Shown here in pieces: positions 10,446 through 20,338 of a DNA stretch of 59,973 nucleotides (its first letter is position 1; each line of letters starts with the position of its first letter). The stretch comes from Collinsella aerofaciens. Its GTDB lineage: Bacteria > Actinomycetota > Coriobacteriia > Coriobacteriales > Coriobacteriaceae. A model generated the notes under the pieces. The model saw nothing but the letters and a program-made list of their open reading frames with translations, had not been told where the DNA came from and ran no database searches. Made by a program: the position numbers and the translations under genes. The stretch covers positions 1 to 59,973 of the forward strand of contig NZ_JADPCH010000014.1 in NCBI RefSeq assembly GCF_015670745.1, written 5' to 3'.

Positions 10446-11333
10446 GTGGCTGATGATTTGATTCATTCTGAGCTGCTTGCTGCGGATTGGAATGGCGAAT
10501 GGATGCGCCTGCAAGCTGCTCGGCGACGGGCTGATGATTCTTTTGAGTGGGATAAAAGGGCTCGGCATTTTCGACCTCTTGAGACTGCTCCGTATGCCCG
10601 GGATTTTATGAAATTGCTGGCTCTTGAGCCTGGTGAATCGGTGCTTGATATGGGGTGTGGGGCTGGGTCGATTGCTATTCCGCTTGCGCAAGACGGGCAT
10701 CCTGTGATTGCGGCTGATTTCTCCCCCGCCATGCTGGGCACGCTTGATGCCGGCATTGAGTATTACGGGCTCGAGGATCTTATTACGCCGCTTGAGCTTG
10801 CTTGGGATGATGACTGGAATTTGGTTGGACCGGTCGCGAAAGCGGTAGATGTTGCCTTTGCCAGTCGCTCTGTCACCACGACCAACCTAAAAGGCGCGCT
10901 TGCCAAGCTCGACCGCACGGCTCGCCGGCGTTGTGCTGTCACGATGGTCGCCAACTCCAGCCCGCGCTACGACCTGCACGTGATGAACGCCATCGGCGCC
11001 TCGGTTACCTGCAGTAATGGCTTTGTGTACGCCTTCAACATCCTCATTCAAATGGGCGCCCTGCCGCAGGTTACGTACTTTGAATCGCCTCGTCGCGATA
11101 CCTTCGATAGCCTTGAGGCAGGTGTGGCAGACTTCTCCCGCATGCTTGAGCATGGCAACGAGGATAAGGTCGACCGTCTGCGCGACTACATCGCCCAGCA
11201 CATGATCGAGAATCCCCATGCCGGTGAGCCGGGCTCCAAGGGCGTGCCGCAGGGGCGCTATATGCTCGATCATGTCCGCAAGGTTCGTTGGGCGTTTATT
11301 GCATGGGAGCCGGTCTCTGCACCCCGCTCGTAG
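10446..11333 (+). CDS. Class I SAM-dependent methyltransferase, 295 aa
   Basis: The Rossmann methyltransferase motif I is LDMGCGAGSIAIPLAQDG (about residues 64-81), followed by the acidic strand end AADFSPAMLG and a motif-IV-like VDVAFASRSV. The substrate is unknown. GTG 10446 is chosen because AGGAGG lies 8 nt upstream; the frame is open to 10407 without a better signal. The first third is more AT-rich than the neighbours and the codon use shifts after about 10860. It is preceded by a 168-bp gap after the long hairpin, with TATATT near 10380 as a possible -10. Confidence 0.8.
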   Translation: MADDLIHSELLAADWNGEWMRLQAARRRADDSFEWDKRARHFRPLETAPYARDFMKLLALEPGESVLDMGCGAGSIAIPLAQDGHPVIAADFSPAMLGTLDAGIEYYGLEDLITPLELAWDDDWNLVGPVAKAVDVAFASRSVTTTNLKGALAKLDRTARRRCAVTMVANSSPRYDLHVMNAIGASVTCSNGFVYAFNILIQMGALPQVTYFESPRRDTFDSLEAGVADFSRMLEHGNEDKVDRLRDYIAQHMIENPHAGEPGSKGVPQGRYMLDHVRKVRWAFIAWEPVSAPRS

Positions 11334-11491
11334 TCTGTTCGCAGCCCGCACCGCCCACTCACTCGGCATCCGCATTCTTTTTGAACTGGGCAAACGCGCT
11401 CCACACCGCGCCGTTCCTGCGCTATCGTGGGACAGCTCACGTAGATTAAGGCCCCATTGCGGGGCGCCCCATACATAGAAAGCGAGAACCC

Positions 11492-11791
11492 ATGGCACTG
11501 ACAGGAGCACAGGTCAAGCAGCTTCGCAGCATGGCCCATCACCTCAACCCCGCCATCATCATCGGCAAGTCCGATGTCAACGAGGGCACCGTCGAGCAGA
11601 CGGTCGCCTATCTGGAGAAGCACGAGCTCGTTAAGTGCTCCGTGCTCGATGGCTCCAGTCTTTCCGCCCGCGAGGCCGCCGAAGAGCTCGCTGAGCGCTG
11701 CCACGCCGAGGTCGTCCAGGTCATCGGCCGCAAGTTCTCGCTGTATCGCGAGTCCTCGCGCAAGGACATCGAGAAGATCAAGCTCGTCTAA
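11492..11791 (+). CDS. yhbY: YhbY-type ribosome-associated RNA-binding protein (CRM domain), 99 aa
   Basis: It is a single CRS1-YhbY (CRM) domain: LTGAQVKQLRSMAHHLNPAI, then the GxxG-type loop IIGKSDVNEGTV, and VVQVIGRKFSLYRES near the end. These proteins bind pre-50S ribosomes. The length is normal for the family. The ATG at 11492 follows GCGAG with modest strength. It has its own terminator 36 nt downstream and appears monocistronic. Confidence 0.9.
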   Translation: MALTGAQVKQLRSMAHHLNPAIIIGKSDVNEGTVEQTVAYLEKHELVKCSVLDGSSLSAREAAEELAERCHAEVVQVIGRKFSLYRESSRKDIEKIKLV

Positions 11792-11827
11792 GAGCCAGTG
11801 ATCGGCGAGCCAACACATAGCAAGCTT

Positions 11828-11861
11828 ACGGGTGCCCAAGTACTTCGGGCGCCCGTTTTTT
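11828..11861 (+). terminator. Terminator of yhbY
   Basis: ACGGGTGCCC (11828-11837) pairs with GGGCGCCCGT (11847-11856), followed by a run of six T. Its T-run overlaps the stop codon of the convergent regulator gene. Confidence 0.85.
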
Positions 11862-14859
11862 ATCGCTCGACCAGCACGCGATTGAGCCGCCCCTCCACCA
11901 AGCGCTCGTATAGACGCCGCGTCTCGGGCTCGGGCACGCCATTGACCTGCTCCCTCAGATGGTGCATATGCCCGCTGTACAGCTCGACGATATCGCGCCG
12001 TCGCCCCGCCGCACTGTAGACGCGCATGGCGCAGCGCACCATATCCTCACGCGCCGTTTCCTGCCGAAGCCCCGACTCCGCCAGCCAAATCGCCGACTGC
12101 AGATCGTTTTCTTCTAGAGCGGCATTTGCTCCCTTAATCATGCAATCGATGTACTTTGACTGCATAATGCGCCGCATGCGCAAAAAGTAGGTGGGATTAC
12201 AGCCATTGGGAACATACAACGGTCCGGCATAAAGCTGCTCAATCTTAAGGCACAACTCGACCAGATGGGGCCCGCGCGCACCCGTGCGATTTCCCAAAAC
12301 CTCGCGGCTTATCTGGTCAAACAGCCGTACATCGGTCTTGACGTAGTCGCCGTTGAGCCCAATGCATTCATTTTGGATGAGCACGCATGACTTGCCATCC
12401 GGCGTCGGCCCCAAAGCCGACCGCAAGCGCGATATCGTCGAGTACAGGTTGTTGCGGGCGCTATTGAACTCGGCATGGGGCCACAGCTCCATGGCCAGCG
12501 TCTCACGATCGACGAGCGCATCCATGCCCAGCGCAAGCCGCTCGGCAAGCGTCGCCGCCTTCTTGCGGCGCCACATTTTGTCCGTGATGGGAAACCCGTC
12601 GCGCTCGGCGCGAAACGCACCAAACATGCGAATCTCGATATGGTCGATGGTATCAACGGCTTCAACCTCGCCGGCCTGGAATAGGCGCTCGCCCTCCCCT
12701 TCCAAATCGTCGCGCAGCGAGTACCGCGACAGCTCGCGCACGGGAAGCTTCTTGCGTATCCTGGCCGCCGGCTCGCCCAGACAATGCATGGCAAGGCGCG
12801 CAAAGAGCCGATACGATGGCTCTAGAATCCCCGCACGATTCATGGACATCCAGGCCGCAAGATCGCTGTCTCGGCCCGCACAGGCCAAATGCAGCGCCAC
12901 CATCCAGGCCTCCGCTCCACCAACCTGCGTCTGGCTTATATCGAGCAACTCCGCTTCCTCGCGCACCGAAACCATCGAGGTGTTACGCAGATATGCCGCG
13001 CGTTCCAGCAGCAATGCGTTATCGCGCATGTACGCAATCGACTCCTCGGCAAGTTTGAGCACTTGGACCGCACGGAACTTTGCATTAACCGGCCGTCCCT
13101 CTGCCAGCGACTGCCAGCCTTCTAGCAACAGGCCAAACAGCTGAATCTGGTTGTCGCGCATGCGCACAGCAAAACGATCGAGCTCGTTGAACGCCGCGTC
13201 GTCGGTTACCGGCAAGCCGGAAAGGAGCCGCCGTGCCGCCAACACCATGCGCACCCAGATAGCCATCGCCCTAAGCCCGCGTACGTCGAGCGCCTCCCGC
13301 ACCACCGTCATCTCGTCGTCGCGCTCGTCGGTTCCCGCAAACGACCCGTCAAAGAGCTCCACCAGCATACTATCGGCCCGTATAACAATCCCCGCGATGT
13401 CGAGCTCGCAGTCGTAGGCCTTGCTCGTTTTGAGCTGTTGTAGAACGCCGCCGTCATCTCCCCGCTCGGTCAGGCACCGCTTGACCTCGATATGCGCAGA
13501 CAACATATCGAGTGCGGTATGGGATGTCTCGATTTCTGGCACGGCCAGGTTCGTAGGAAGCCCAAGCCCGTTGTCCCCATAGCAAAAAGCCGTCAGCGTC
13601 TGGGCCACCCTCCATGAAACGGGGTCTATTTCGCAGGCCGCCCGTTCGCCCCCGCGCTCGATGACCGATGCCATATAGCGAGCGAGCTTTGTATTGGACA
13701 CGCTGACCGCTGCCAGATATACGCCAAGCGCTTCGGCAGGCGTTGGCTCTGGAGCCGGATCGTCGGCATCGATCGTGCCCAGCGCCGCTCGGCAGATATC
13801 GGCCCCGTGCCCCGTCAGAGCCAGATCGACCCCATACTGCCCAGCAAGTTCAAGGACCGCTTCACGGTCCAAAAAGGCGTCCGCCAGGCCCATCGCCGCA
13901 TCGCATCGGCCCGCCTTAAGCAAAATCCGGGCCGCCCTCGGAACAAGTTCGGGGCGAACCTCGGCCACCAACTTACGCAAGCGCAAGCGTCCGTTATCCT
14001 CCGTGCCCAGACACGTAAAACTCCGCTCGGCGGGATCCAAGCCAAAGATCGGGTAGTCGCGCACAAAATAGGACTGGTCGACCATCGACAGCCTCACCCC
14101 ACAGGCCTCGAGTTCTGCGATATTGCCCTCGCCCATCAAAACCATGAGACATGCCACGCAAAACAGCGCATTATTGTCGAGCGAAGCCAGATCGGCAAGT
14201 GCCGCGCCATATACGTTGACAATCTCGTTTTCGAGCAGACCGGCTACGTCACCTTGGCCATACAGACCCGTCTGCAATGCCGAAACGAGCTCGGGCACGC
14301 CCTGCGTGAGCTGATAAAAGTCGAGCGATGTGCTGATCGAAAACGCCGATGCCCACGCCGAATACTCAAAGGCATGCACCTTAAGCATCTGCGCATTGAT
14401 CTTAACCGAATCGCCCAGCCCATGAATCAGCTGACGATTTGAAGGACGGCAGGAGATAAAGACCCCTACCCCCATAGCGCGCAGGCCGCGAATCCTGTCG
14501 ATGAGGTCTTCGGTATCGTGCTGATCGAGGTTTGGCACATTATCAATCGCGATAAGGGAGTGCGGTTTGTCTTTGAGTTCTTCGGTAACCACCTCGAGCT
14601 GCATAAACACCTCGCGCCCAATGGCGCGATCCGCCTCGATAATCCGCACGGGGCCTCGCGTCGGGTCGCATTTAACCTCATGGGTGTACTGCAGCAGCAC
14701 CGAGGTCTTCCCAAACCCGTCGGGCGCATAAAGAACCACGATGCCGGCCTTTCGGCCCTTGGCGATAAGCTCATTCATCAAGCGTTCGCGTCGCACCATA
14801 TAGCCTCCGCCCAGCGGCATCAGCTCGAGGTCGTCTATACCGCTCAAATCGTTTACCAT
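11860..14859 (-). CDS. Large STAND-type regulator with C-terminal BTAD/SARP DNA-binding module, 999 aa
   Basis: This is a multidomain transcriptional regulator. The N-terminal NTPase has a Walker-A-like loop APDGFGKTS (about 44-52) and a Walker-B-like SLIAIDNVPN (about 100). A long helical, TPR-like middle follows. At about 745-850 is an OmpR-like winged helix as in SARPs (IEIRMFGAFRAERDG, then LWPHAEFNSARNNLYSTISR and LRSALG). The last 150 residues form a bacterial transcriptional activation domain (KIEQLYAGPLY, then EDMVRCAMRVYSAAGRR). This layout is reminiscent of MalT/SARP hybrids common in Coriobacteriia. No target or ligand is evident from neighbours. Start ATG 14859. Confidence 0.8.
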   Translation of the reverse strand: MVNDLSGIDDLELMPLGGGYMVRRERLMNELIAKGRKAGIVVLYAPDGFGKTSVLLQYTHEVKCDPTRGPVRIIEADRAIGREVFMQLEVVTEELKDKPHSLIAIDNVPNLDQHDTEDLIDRIRGLRAMGVGVFISCRPSNRQLIHGLGDSVKINAQMLKVHAFEYSAWASAFSISTSLDFYQLTQGVPELVSALQTGLYGQGDVAGLLENEIVNVYGAALADLASLDNNALFCVACLMVLMGEGNIAELEACGVRLSMVDQSYFVRDYPIFGLDPAERSFTCLGTEDNGRLRLRKLVAEVRPELVPRAARILLKAGRCDAAMGLADAFLDREAVLELAGQYGVDLALTGHGADICRAALGTIDADDPAPEPTPAEALGVYLAAVSVSNTKLARYMASVIERGGERAACEIDPVSWRVAQTLTAFCYGDNGLGLPTNLAVPEIETSHTALDMLSAHIEVKRCLTERGDDGGVLQQLKTSKAYDCELDIAGIVIRADSMLVELFDGSFAGTDERDDEMTVVREALDVRGLRAMAIWVRMVLAARRLLSGLPVTDDAAFNELDRFAVRMRDNQIQLFGLLLEGWQSLAEGRPVNAKFRAVQVLKLAEESIAYMRDNALLLERAAYLRNTSMVSVREEAELLDISQTQVGGAEAWMVALHLACAGRDSDLAAWMSMNRAGILEPSYRLFARLAMHCLGEPAARIRKKLPVRELSRYSLRDDLEGEGERLFQAGEVEAVDTIDHIEIRMFGAFRAERDGFPITDKMWRRKKAATLAERLALGMDALVDRETLAMELWPHAEFNSARNNLYSTISRLRSALGPTPDGKSCVLIQNECIGLNGDYVKTDVRLFDQISREVLGNRTGARGPHLVELCLKIEQLYAGPLYVPNGCNPTYFLRMRRIMQSKYIDCMIKGANAALEENDLQSAIWLAESGLRQETAREDMVRCAMRVYSAAGRRRDIVELYSGHMHHLREQVNGVPEPETRRLYERLVEGRLNRVLVER

Positions 14860-15245
14860 GCCCGCTCCTCAACTCGACCGTATGGACACTGTAGCCGCAA
14901 GACCATACAAGCCGCGCTATGAATAGAGCGACCTTGTGTTTTAGGTTGTCTTTTGGTACGAAAGCGGCAAGTTTTTGTACAGCGAGGGCCGATTGTTATT
15001 AATCCCCCGACTAATCGGTCTTTAAGCAGGTAAATGAGCTTGTCAGCTTGTCCCATCTAAGCGGCAGTGTAACGCAGATGAACAAGGTTCAGCCATGTCA
15101 TTCAACTCGCCTAGCACCCGCTACCGTCTACGACCTTCTAGTGGCATTTTTGCATAGAATCTGGTATGGAATGAACCAAGCTGTTGGACATCTGGCGTTC
15201 GTCAAGCTTACGGCAAGTTTTTGGTCAAGTGGGCGGAAAGGGGTA
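14860..15245. other. Intergenic region, no gene seen
   Basis: About 390 bp lie between the regulator start and the nagB terminator. It presumably holds the regulator promoter. A weak dyad CCGATT...AATCGG occurs near 14988-15017. No ORF with a ribosome binding site and no RNA gene was found. Confidence 0.5.
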
Positions 15246-15275
15246 GCAAAAAGGCCCCCGCAAAGCGGAGGCCTT
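15246..15275 (-). terminator. Terminator of nagB
   Basis: On the minus strand AAGGCCTCCGC/GCGGGGGCCTT form a stem with loop TTT, followed by TTTTTG. It lies about 30 nt past the nagB stop. Confidence 0.85.
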
Positions 15276-15307
15276 AATCAAGGCTATGTCGAGGTGCAGG
15301 ATTCGCG

Positions 15308-16036
15308 CTACTCGCAGAGCGAAAGGGCGGCCTCGTCAGCAACGACGACGCAATTGGTGTGGAGCTGCAGGATCGAAGCGGGGCACTCGGGCGTAACCGG
15401 GCCATAGCACATATCGTGCACAGCCTGAGCCTTGGCCTCGCCGTTGGCGACAACCAGGATCATGCGAGCATACATGATGGTCTGGGTGCCCATGGTGTAA
15501 GCCTGACGGGGCACATCATCGATGCTGTCGAACAGGCGGCTGTTGGCCTGAATGGTGCTCTCGGTGAGGTCGACGCAGTGCGTGCCCTTGGAGAAGTGGT
15601 CATCGGGCTCGTTGAAGCCGATGTGGCCGTTGTTGCCAATGCCGAGCAGCTGCAGATCCGGGTAACCGGCGTCGGCGACGATCTTGTCGTACTCAGAGCA
15701 GGCAGCGGCGGCGTCGGGGTTGGAACCGTCGGGCACATGCGTGTTGTTCAGGTCGATGTTGATGTGATCGAAGAAGTTCTCACGCATGAAGTAGTGATAG
15801 CTCTGGGGATCGTCATGCGAAAGGCCGCGATACTCGTCCAGGTTGTAGGTGCTGACCTCGGCAAAGTCGACGTCGCCCTTCTTGTACCAAGCAGCGAGCT
15901 GCTTGTAGGCACCGATCGGGGTGGAGCCGGTGGCAAGGCCCAGCACACAGTCGGGCTTGAGGATAACCTGGGCCGAGATGATATTAGCGGCCTTGCGGCT
16001 CATATCCTCGTAGTCTTTAGCTTTAATGATCTTCAT
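15308..16036 (-). CDS. nagB: Glucosamine-6-phosphate deaminase, 242 aa
   Basis: It converts glucosamine-6-phosphate to fructose-6-phosphate and ammonia. Motifs seen: VLGLATGSTPIGAY (phosphate loop), EVSTYNLDEYRGL with the catalytic Asp region, LLGIGNNGHIGFNEP (active-site His) and YTMGTQTIMYAR. The open frame extends to 16387, but MKIIKAKDYEDMSRKAA is the family start and GAAAGGA precedes it. It lies downstream of crr and glmM on the same strand. nagB opposes glmM-directed amino-sugar synthesis, so the cluster balances amino sugars between cell wall and catabolism. Confidence 0.95.
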   Translation of the reverse strand: MKIIKAKDYEDMSRKAANIISAQVILKPDCVLGLATGSTPIGAYKQLAAWYKKGDVDFAEVSTYNLDEYRGLSHDDPQSYHYFMRENFFDHINIDLNNTHVPDGSNPDAAAACSEYDKIVADAGYPDLQLLGIGNNGHIGFNEPDDHFSKGTHCVDLTESTIQANSRLFDSIDDVPRQAYTMGTQTIMYARMILVVANGEAKAQAVHDMCYGPVTPECPASILQLHTNCVVVADEAALSLCE

Positions 16037-16233
16037 TACGCGTCCTTTCTCGTACAAGAGAGGCAAGGCTCCCTTACAAGCACTTGCCCGCGGCCCGCGT
16101 CGGCCGCAACCAACGTGTGCGGCCACCAGGGCGAGGTCGCGTAATGTATGTGTCTCGTGTCTAACCGCGTCGAGGCCCCTGCCCGTCCACGGTGACCCAA
16201 AGCCTTTTAGCTTCGGACAAATCCCATCTTGCC

Positions 16234-16267
16234 ACGGAGGGCGTCCTCTTTCAAGGGCGCCCTCCGT
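16234..16267. repeat. Hairpin between crr and nagB
   Basis: ACGGAGGGCG (16234-16243) pairs with CGCCCTCCGT (16258-16267). There is no T-run on either strand, so this is a stem of unknown role in the 271-bp gap after crr. Confidence 0.45.
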
Positions 16268-16307
16268 AAACGTGTTTGAATTGTAGGCTAATGGCCACGT
16301 GCACTTG

Positions 16308-16805
16308 CTAGCGCTCGCGAGCAACGATAAGCTGGTCCATCTCTTCGACATGCACGCCAACGGAGCCCTTGATGCTCGAGAACTCAACGGAGTTGCACAC
16401 CAAGATGGGAACCGTCACATCGTAGCCCTCGGCAGCAATTGCCTCGCGATCGAACTCGATGAGCACATCGCCCTTATGGACGATGTCGCCCACTTGCGCA
16501 TGTACGGTAAAGTGCTTGCCCTCGAGCTGAACAGTGTCCAAACCAACGTGGATGAGCACGTCCAAGCCATCGACTGTGTTAAGCGCAACGGCGTGTCCCG
16601 TGGGAAAAATGGCCTCGACCTTGGCGTCTGCCGGCGCAATCACGCACGTGCCGGTAGGCTGAATCGCCACGCCCTGGCCCAAAAGGCCGGTGGCAAACGT
16701 CTGGTCATTGACCTCGGACAACGGAATGACATCACCCGAGATGGGAGCATCCAGCGTAAGGACTCGACCACGCATACCAAAAGACCTTAGGACTTTAGTG
16801 AACAT
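16308..16805 (-). CDS. crr: PTS glucose-type EIIA component, 165 aa
   Basis: It is a soluble phosphocarrier of the sugar phosphotransferase system. The fold signature is clear: PISGDVIPLSEVNDQTFATG, then GVAIQPTGTCVIAPADAKV and the phosphorylated His in GLDVLIHVGLDTVQLEGK (about residue 90). No EIIB or EIIC domain is attached, so it either feeds separate permeases or acts in catabolite control. The frame opens with TTG at 16826; ATG 16805 (MFTKVLRSFG) follows a close GAGGGGGAG. The exact start is uncertain, and an ATG 10 codons in is also possible. Confidence 0.88.
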   Translation of the reverse strand: MFTKVLRSFGMRGRVLTLDAPISGDVIPLSEVNDQTFATGLLGQGVAIQPTGTCVIAPADAKVEAIFPTGHAVALNTVDGLDVLIHVGLDTVQLEGKHFTVHAQVGDIVHKGDVLIEFDREAIAAEGYDVTVPILVCNSVEFSSIKGSVGVHVEEMDQLIVARER

Positions 16806-16876
16806 GCTCCCCCTCGGACATACCAATCAATCAAAATAACCTTGTCAGTTTACCACTTGGCACCCGTTTTTGGCCA

Positions 16877-18214
16877 TTAGGGAAGTTCGCGCTTGACAAC
16901 CTCGACGATGTCGTCAACAACGCGCTGGGTCAACTCGTGCGTCTCGGCCTCGGCCATCACACGGACCAGCGGCTCGGTACCGCTCGGGCGCACCAGAATG
17001 CGGCCGCGGCCATCAAGCTCCTTCTCGGCAGCAGCGACGGCATCCCAGATGGGCTGGCAATCGTCCAGACCAGCCTTGTTGTCGGAATGCACGTTGACGA
17101 GTACCTGCGGGTACTTCTTCATGATGCCGGCAAGATCGGTGAGGGTGCGTCCGGTGCGCTTGAGCACGGCCAGCAGCTGCAGAGCCGTCACCAAGCCGTC
17201 ACCGGTGGTGTTGTGCTCCAGGAAGATGATGTGGCCGGACTGTTCGCCGCCGATGACGGCGCCGTCCGCGAGCATACGCTCAAGAACATAACGGTCGCCC
17301 ACGGCGGTCTGAACCATCTCGAAGCCCTGCTCCTTCATAGCGATGGAGAAGCCCAGGTTGCACATGACGGTCGAGACGATCTCGGAGTTGGCGAGCTTGC
17401 CGCGAGCGGCGAGGTCAGAACCGCAGATAGCCAGGATGTAGTCACCATCGATCTCATTGCCCTCGCTGTCCACGAACAGCACGCGGTCGGCGTCGCCGTC
17501 GTGGGCCAGACCGATGTCAGCATGGGTGCGCAGCACGAGCTCGCGCAGGGGCTCGAGGTGCGTAGAGCCGCACTCGACGTTGATGTCGGTGCCGCAATAA
17601 TCGGTGTTGATGGCATGGACCGTAGCACCCAGGCGCTGCAGCGCGGCGGGCGTGGTCTGGCAAGAAGCACCGTGGCCGCAGTCGACGGCAACGACCAGGC
17701 CGTCGAGCCTCAGGCCATCAAGCGTATCGATGGCGTGGTCGACGTATGCCTTGCGAGCGTCCTTCATCTTGATGATGTGGCCCACGCCGGCACCGGTCGG
17801 CAGCGTGTCGGCAGCCATGGCTTCCTCGGACATGACCCAGGCGCTGATCTCTTCCTCGACAGCATCGGGAAGCTTCATGCCCTTGCGGCTAAAGAACTTG
17901 ATGCCGTTGAACTCCGGCGGATTATGCGAAGCGGAGATGACGATGCCGCCATCGAGCTCGTTTTGGACGGTGAGCAGCGCCACGGCCGGCGTAGGAATGA
18001 CGCCGCAGCAGTGCGGGCGGCCGCCCTCGGCCATAATGCCGGCGGTCAGAGCGCTCTCGAGCATAGTGCCCGAAAGGCGCGTGTCACGGCCGATGCAGAT
18101 GTCCGGACCAAGAAACTTGGTCGCCGCGCGGCCCAGGCGAAACGCGAGGTCGCACGAAAGATCGGCGTTGGCGACGCCACGAACGCCGTCGGTACCGAAG
18201 ATGTTCTGGGGCAT
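16877..18214 (-). CDS. glmM: Phosphoglucosamine mutase, 445 aa
   Basis: It interconverts glucosamine-6- and -1-phosphate for peptidoglycan precursor synthesis. All four alpha-D-phosphohexomutase elements are present: FGTDGVRGVAN at the start, the phosphoserine loop VISASHNPP (Ser about 96), the metal loop AHDGDADRVLF, the sugar loop GGEQSGHI, and the phosphate loop VRPSGTEPLVRV near the end. It is full length. It follows rpsI after a terminator and lies upstream of crr and nagB. Confidence 0.97.
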   Translation of the reverse strand: MPQNIFGTDGVRGVANADLSCDLAFRLGRAATKFLGPDICIGRDTRLSGTMLESALTAGIMAEGGRPHCCGVIPTPAVALLTVQNELDGGIVISASHNPPEFNGIKFFSRKGMKLPDAVEEEISAWVMSEEAMAADTLPTGAGVGHIIKMKDARKAYVDHAIDTLDGLRLDGLVVAVDCGHGASCQTTPAALQRLGATVHAINTDYCGTDINVECGSTHLEPLRELVLRTHADIGLAHDGDADRVLFVDSEGNEIDGDYILAICGSDLAARGKLANSEIVSTVMCNLGFSIAMKEQGFEMVQTAVGDRYVLERMLADGAVIGGEQSGHIIFLEHNTTGDGLVTALQLLAVLKRTGRTLTDLAGIMKKYPQVLVNVHSDNKAGLDDCQPIWDAVAAAEKELDGRGRILVRPSGTEPLVRVMAEAETHELTQRVVDDIVEVVKRELP

Positions 18215-18263
18215 AGGATCGCTCCTTCCCTAGCAGGCGATATGCAACCGCCCGCCCTAGTCG

Positions 18264-18306
18264 AAAAAGAAAAGCGGGACCCGCCGAGGAATCGGCAGGC
18301 CCCGCT
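18264..18306 (-). terminator. Terminator of rplM-rpsI
   Basis: On the minus strand GCGGGGCCTGCCG and CGGCGGGTCCCGC pair around ATTCCT, followed by TTTTCTTTTT. Confidence 0.88.
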
Positions 18307-18337
18307 TGTACATTGTATCTCGAAAGGAGATAAAACC

Positions 18338-18733
<396 letters not shown>

Positions 18734-18735
18734 CT

Positions 18736-19179
18736 TTAAGCCTCCAGCTCAATCTTCGTGGGGTTCTGGGCAGCATGCGGATGCTCGGCACCAGCGTAGA
18801 CCTTAAGCTTGGTCATCTGGGCACGGCCGAGGGTGGTCTTGGGCAGCATACCGCGAACGGCGCGCTCGATGACCTTCTCCGGGTGCTTCTCCATAGCCTG
18901 GCGGAAGCTCTCAGCCTTGAGGCCGCCGTTGTAGCCGCTGTGGCGATAATAGGTCTTCGTGTCGGCCTTGTTACCGGTAAGCTGGACCTTATCGGCGTTG
19001 ATGACGACAACGAAGTCGCCGCAGTCGCTGTTGGGCGTGAACTGGGGCTTGTTCTTACCGCGCAGGATCATTGCGATCTGGGTGGCAAGACGGCCCAGGA
19101 CAGCACCATCGGCGTCGACGAGAACCCAGTTGCGCTGGACCTCGCCCTGCTTGGCGTAGTGAGTCGATTTCGAAATCAC
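18736..19179 (-). CDS. rplM: 50S ribosomal protein L13, 147 aa
   Basis: Family blocks are [52 protein letters not shown] and [20 protein letters not shown]. The start codon is GTG at 19179 with GGAGGAG 6 nt ahead. It is the first gene of the operon, so its promoter lies within 19180-19340. Confidence 0.98.
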   Translation of the reverse strand: MISKSTHYAKQGEVQRNWVLVDADGAVLGRLATQIAMILRGKNKPQFTPNSDCGDFVVVINADKVQLTGNKADTKTYYRHSGYNGGLKAESFRQAMEKHPEKVIERAVRGMLPKTTLGRAQMTKLKVYAGAEHPHAAQNPTKIELEA

Positions 19180-19372
19180 TTAGACTCCTCCATGTACAGT
19201 ACGTGTTGTTACAGAGATTCACGGGGCTCTGCAAGTAACCCGTCCATATTACCCCGCTCGCCGTACGAGTCAACAGGTATTTTGGCTCCGACCAGAGTTT
19301 CTGCACATGTCATCCACGAGCCGTGATTTTCCAGCTCTTTAGCTGTTGTCATTTTTTGAGGGTTCGCCGTCG

Positions 19373-20251
19373 CTAGCGTTCAACGAACTCTTGGATTTCC
19401 GCGAGCAGGCTCTTTGCCTCCTGACGGCCCTGGATATACAGGTCCAAAAGCTTTGCCGGATCGTGCTCGACATGGCCGACCTCGACCGGCTTTTGCGGAG
19501 CGACGACCAACGCACGGCCCTCGCGCTCATACTTCCACAGATGCATGCGCTGAATGTTATAGCGGTCGTGGCGCGTCTCGATAGCCTCGAGCAGATAGGG
19601 GTAGTCGGCATAACGGGCGCGCGCGGCGGGCATAAACTCGTAGGGCTTTTTCTCGTACGAGCGGTCCTGCGTGACGATGACGACCGCGCGATCGAAGCCC
19701 GCCTCCTCCAGCACGTGCTCGATGGGGACCGAATCGGCTACGCCGCCGTCGACGTATTTGTGCCCGTCAATCTCGACAGGCGGCGTCACCAGCGGCAGCG
19801 ACGTCGAGGCGCGCACGGCGTAGAGGTCGAGCACGGCGCTTTTGACCGGCAGGTACGCGGCGGTTCCAAAGAGCATGTCCGTCACGACGGCGTACATCTC
19901 GATGGGGCTCGCGTCGAACGTCTCGTTGTCAAAGGGATCCAGGCGGTCCTGGACATCGTTGAAGATAAAGTCGTAGCCGACGATGGAGCCCGTGGACGCA
20001 AACGATGCGGCGCCCATGAAGCGGTTGTCGTTGCAGAAAGCCAGGTTGATGCGGTTGGCACGGCCAATCTGGTGCGACTTGTAGTTCACGCCGTTGAGGG
20101 CGCCGGCCGACACGCCATATACCGCCGGAATCTCGACACCGGCCTCCATGAGAACGTCGAGCACGCCTGCGGTAAATTGCCCGCGAAAGCTGCCGCCCTC
20201 CAAAACGAGCGCGACCTTGCCAGCATTTTTCGCCTTATCTTCTGCAGTCAT
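19373..20251 (-). CDS. Patatin-like phospholipase, 292 aa
   Basis: It is a predicted serine acyl hydrolase with a Ser-Asp dyad. The oxyanion loop is LEGGSFRGQFTAGVL (about 17-31), the nucleophile elbow is YGVSAGALNG (GxSxG, about 45-54), and the catalytic Asp is in KYVDGGVADSVP (about 165). No signal peptide is seen, so it is probably cytosolic as in the YlbK/RssA group. The last third is Glu/Arg-rich. Substrate unknown. It is monocistronic, with the hairpin-repeat array just upstream. Confidence 0.88.
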   Translation of the reverse strand: MTAEDKAKNAGKVALVLEGGSFRGQFTAGVLDVLMEAGVEIPAVYGVSAGALNGVNYKSHQIGRANRINLAFCNDNRFMGAASFASTGSIVGYDFIFNDVQDRLDPFDNETFDASPIEMYAVVTDMLFGTAAYLPVKSAVLDLYAVRASTSLPLVTPPVEIDGHKYVDGGVADSVPIEHVLEEAGFDRAVVIVTQDRSYEKKPYEFMPAARARYADYPYLLEAIETRHDRYNIQRMHLWKYEREGRALVVAPQKPVEVGHVEHDPAKLLDLYIQGRQEAKSLLAEIQEFVER

Positions 20252-20338
20252 GTTGACCTCCTGCTGTTTCGTTTTGGCTTTCTTCTACCCAGTTTTGGGA
20301 TGGCGAGAGCGCAGGTTTTTCGAGGCGGCAGGTGAAGC

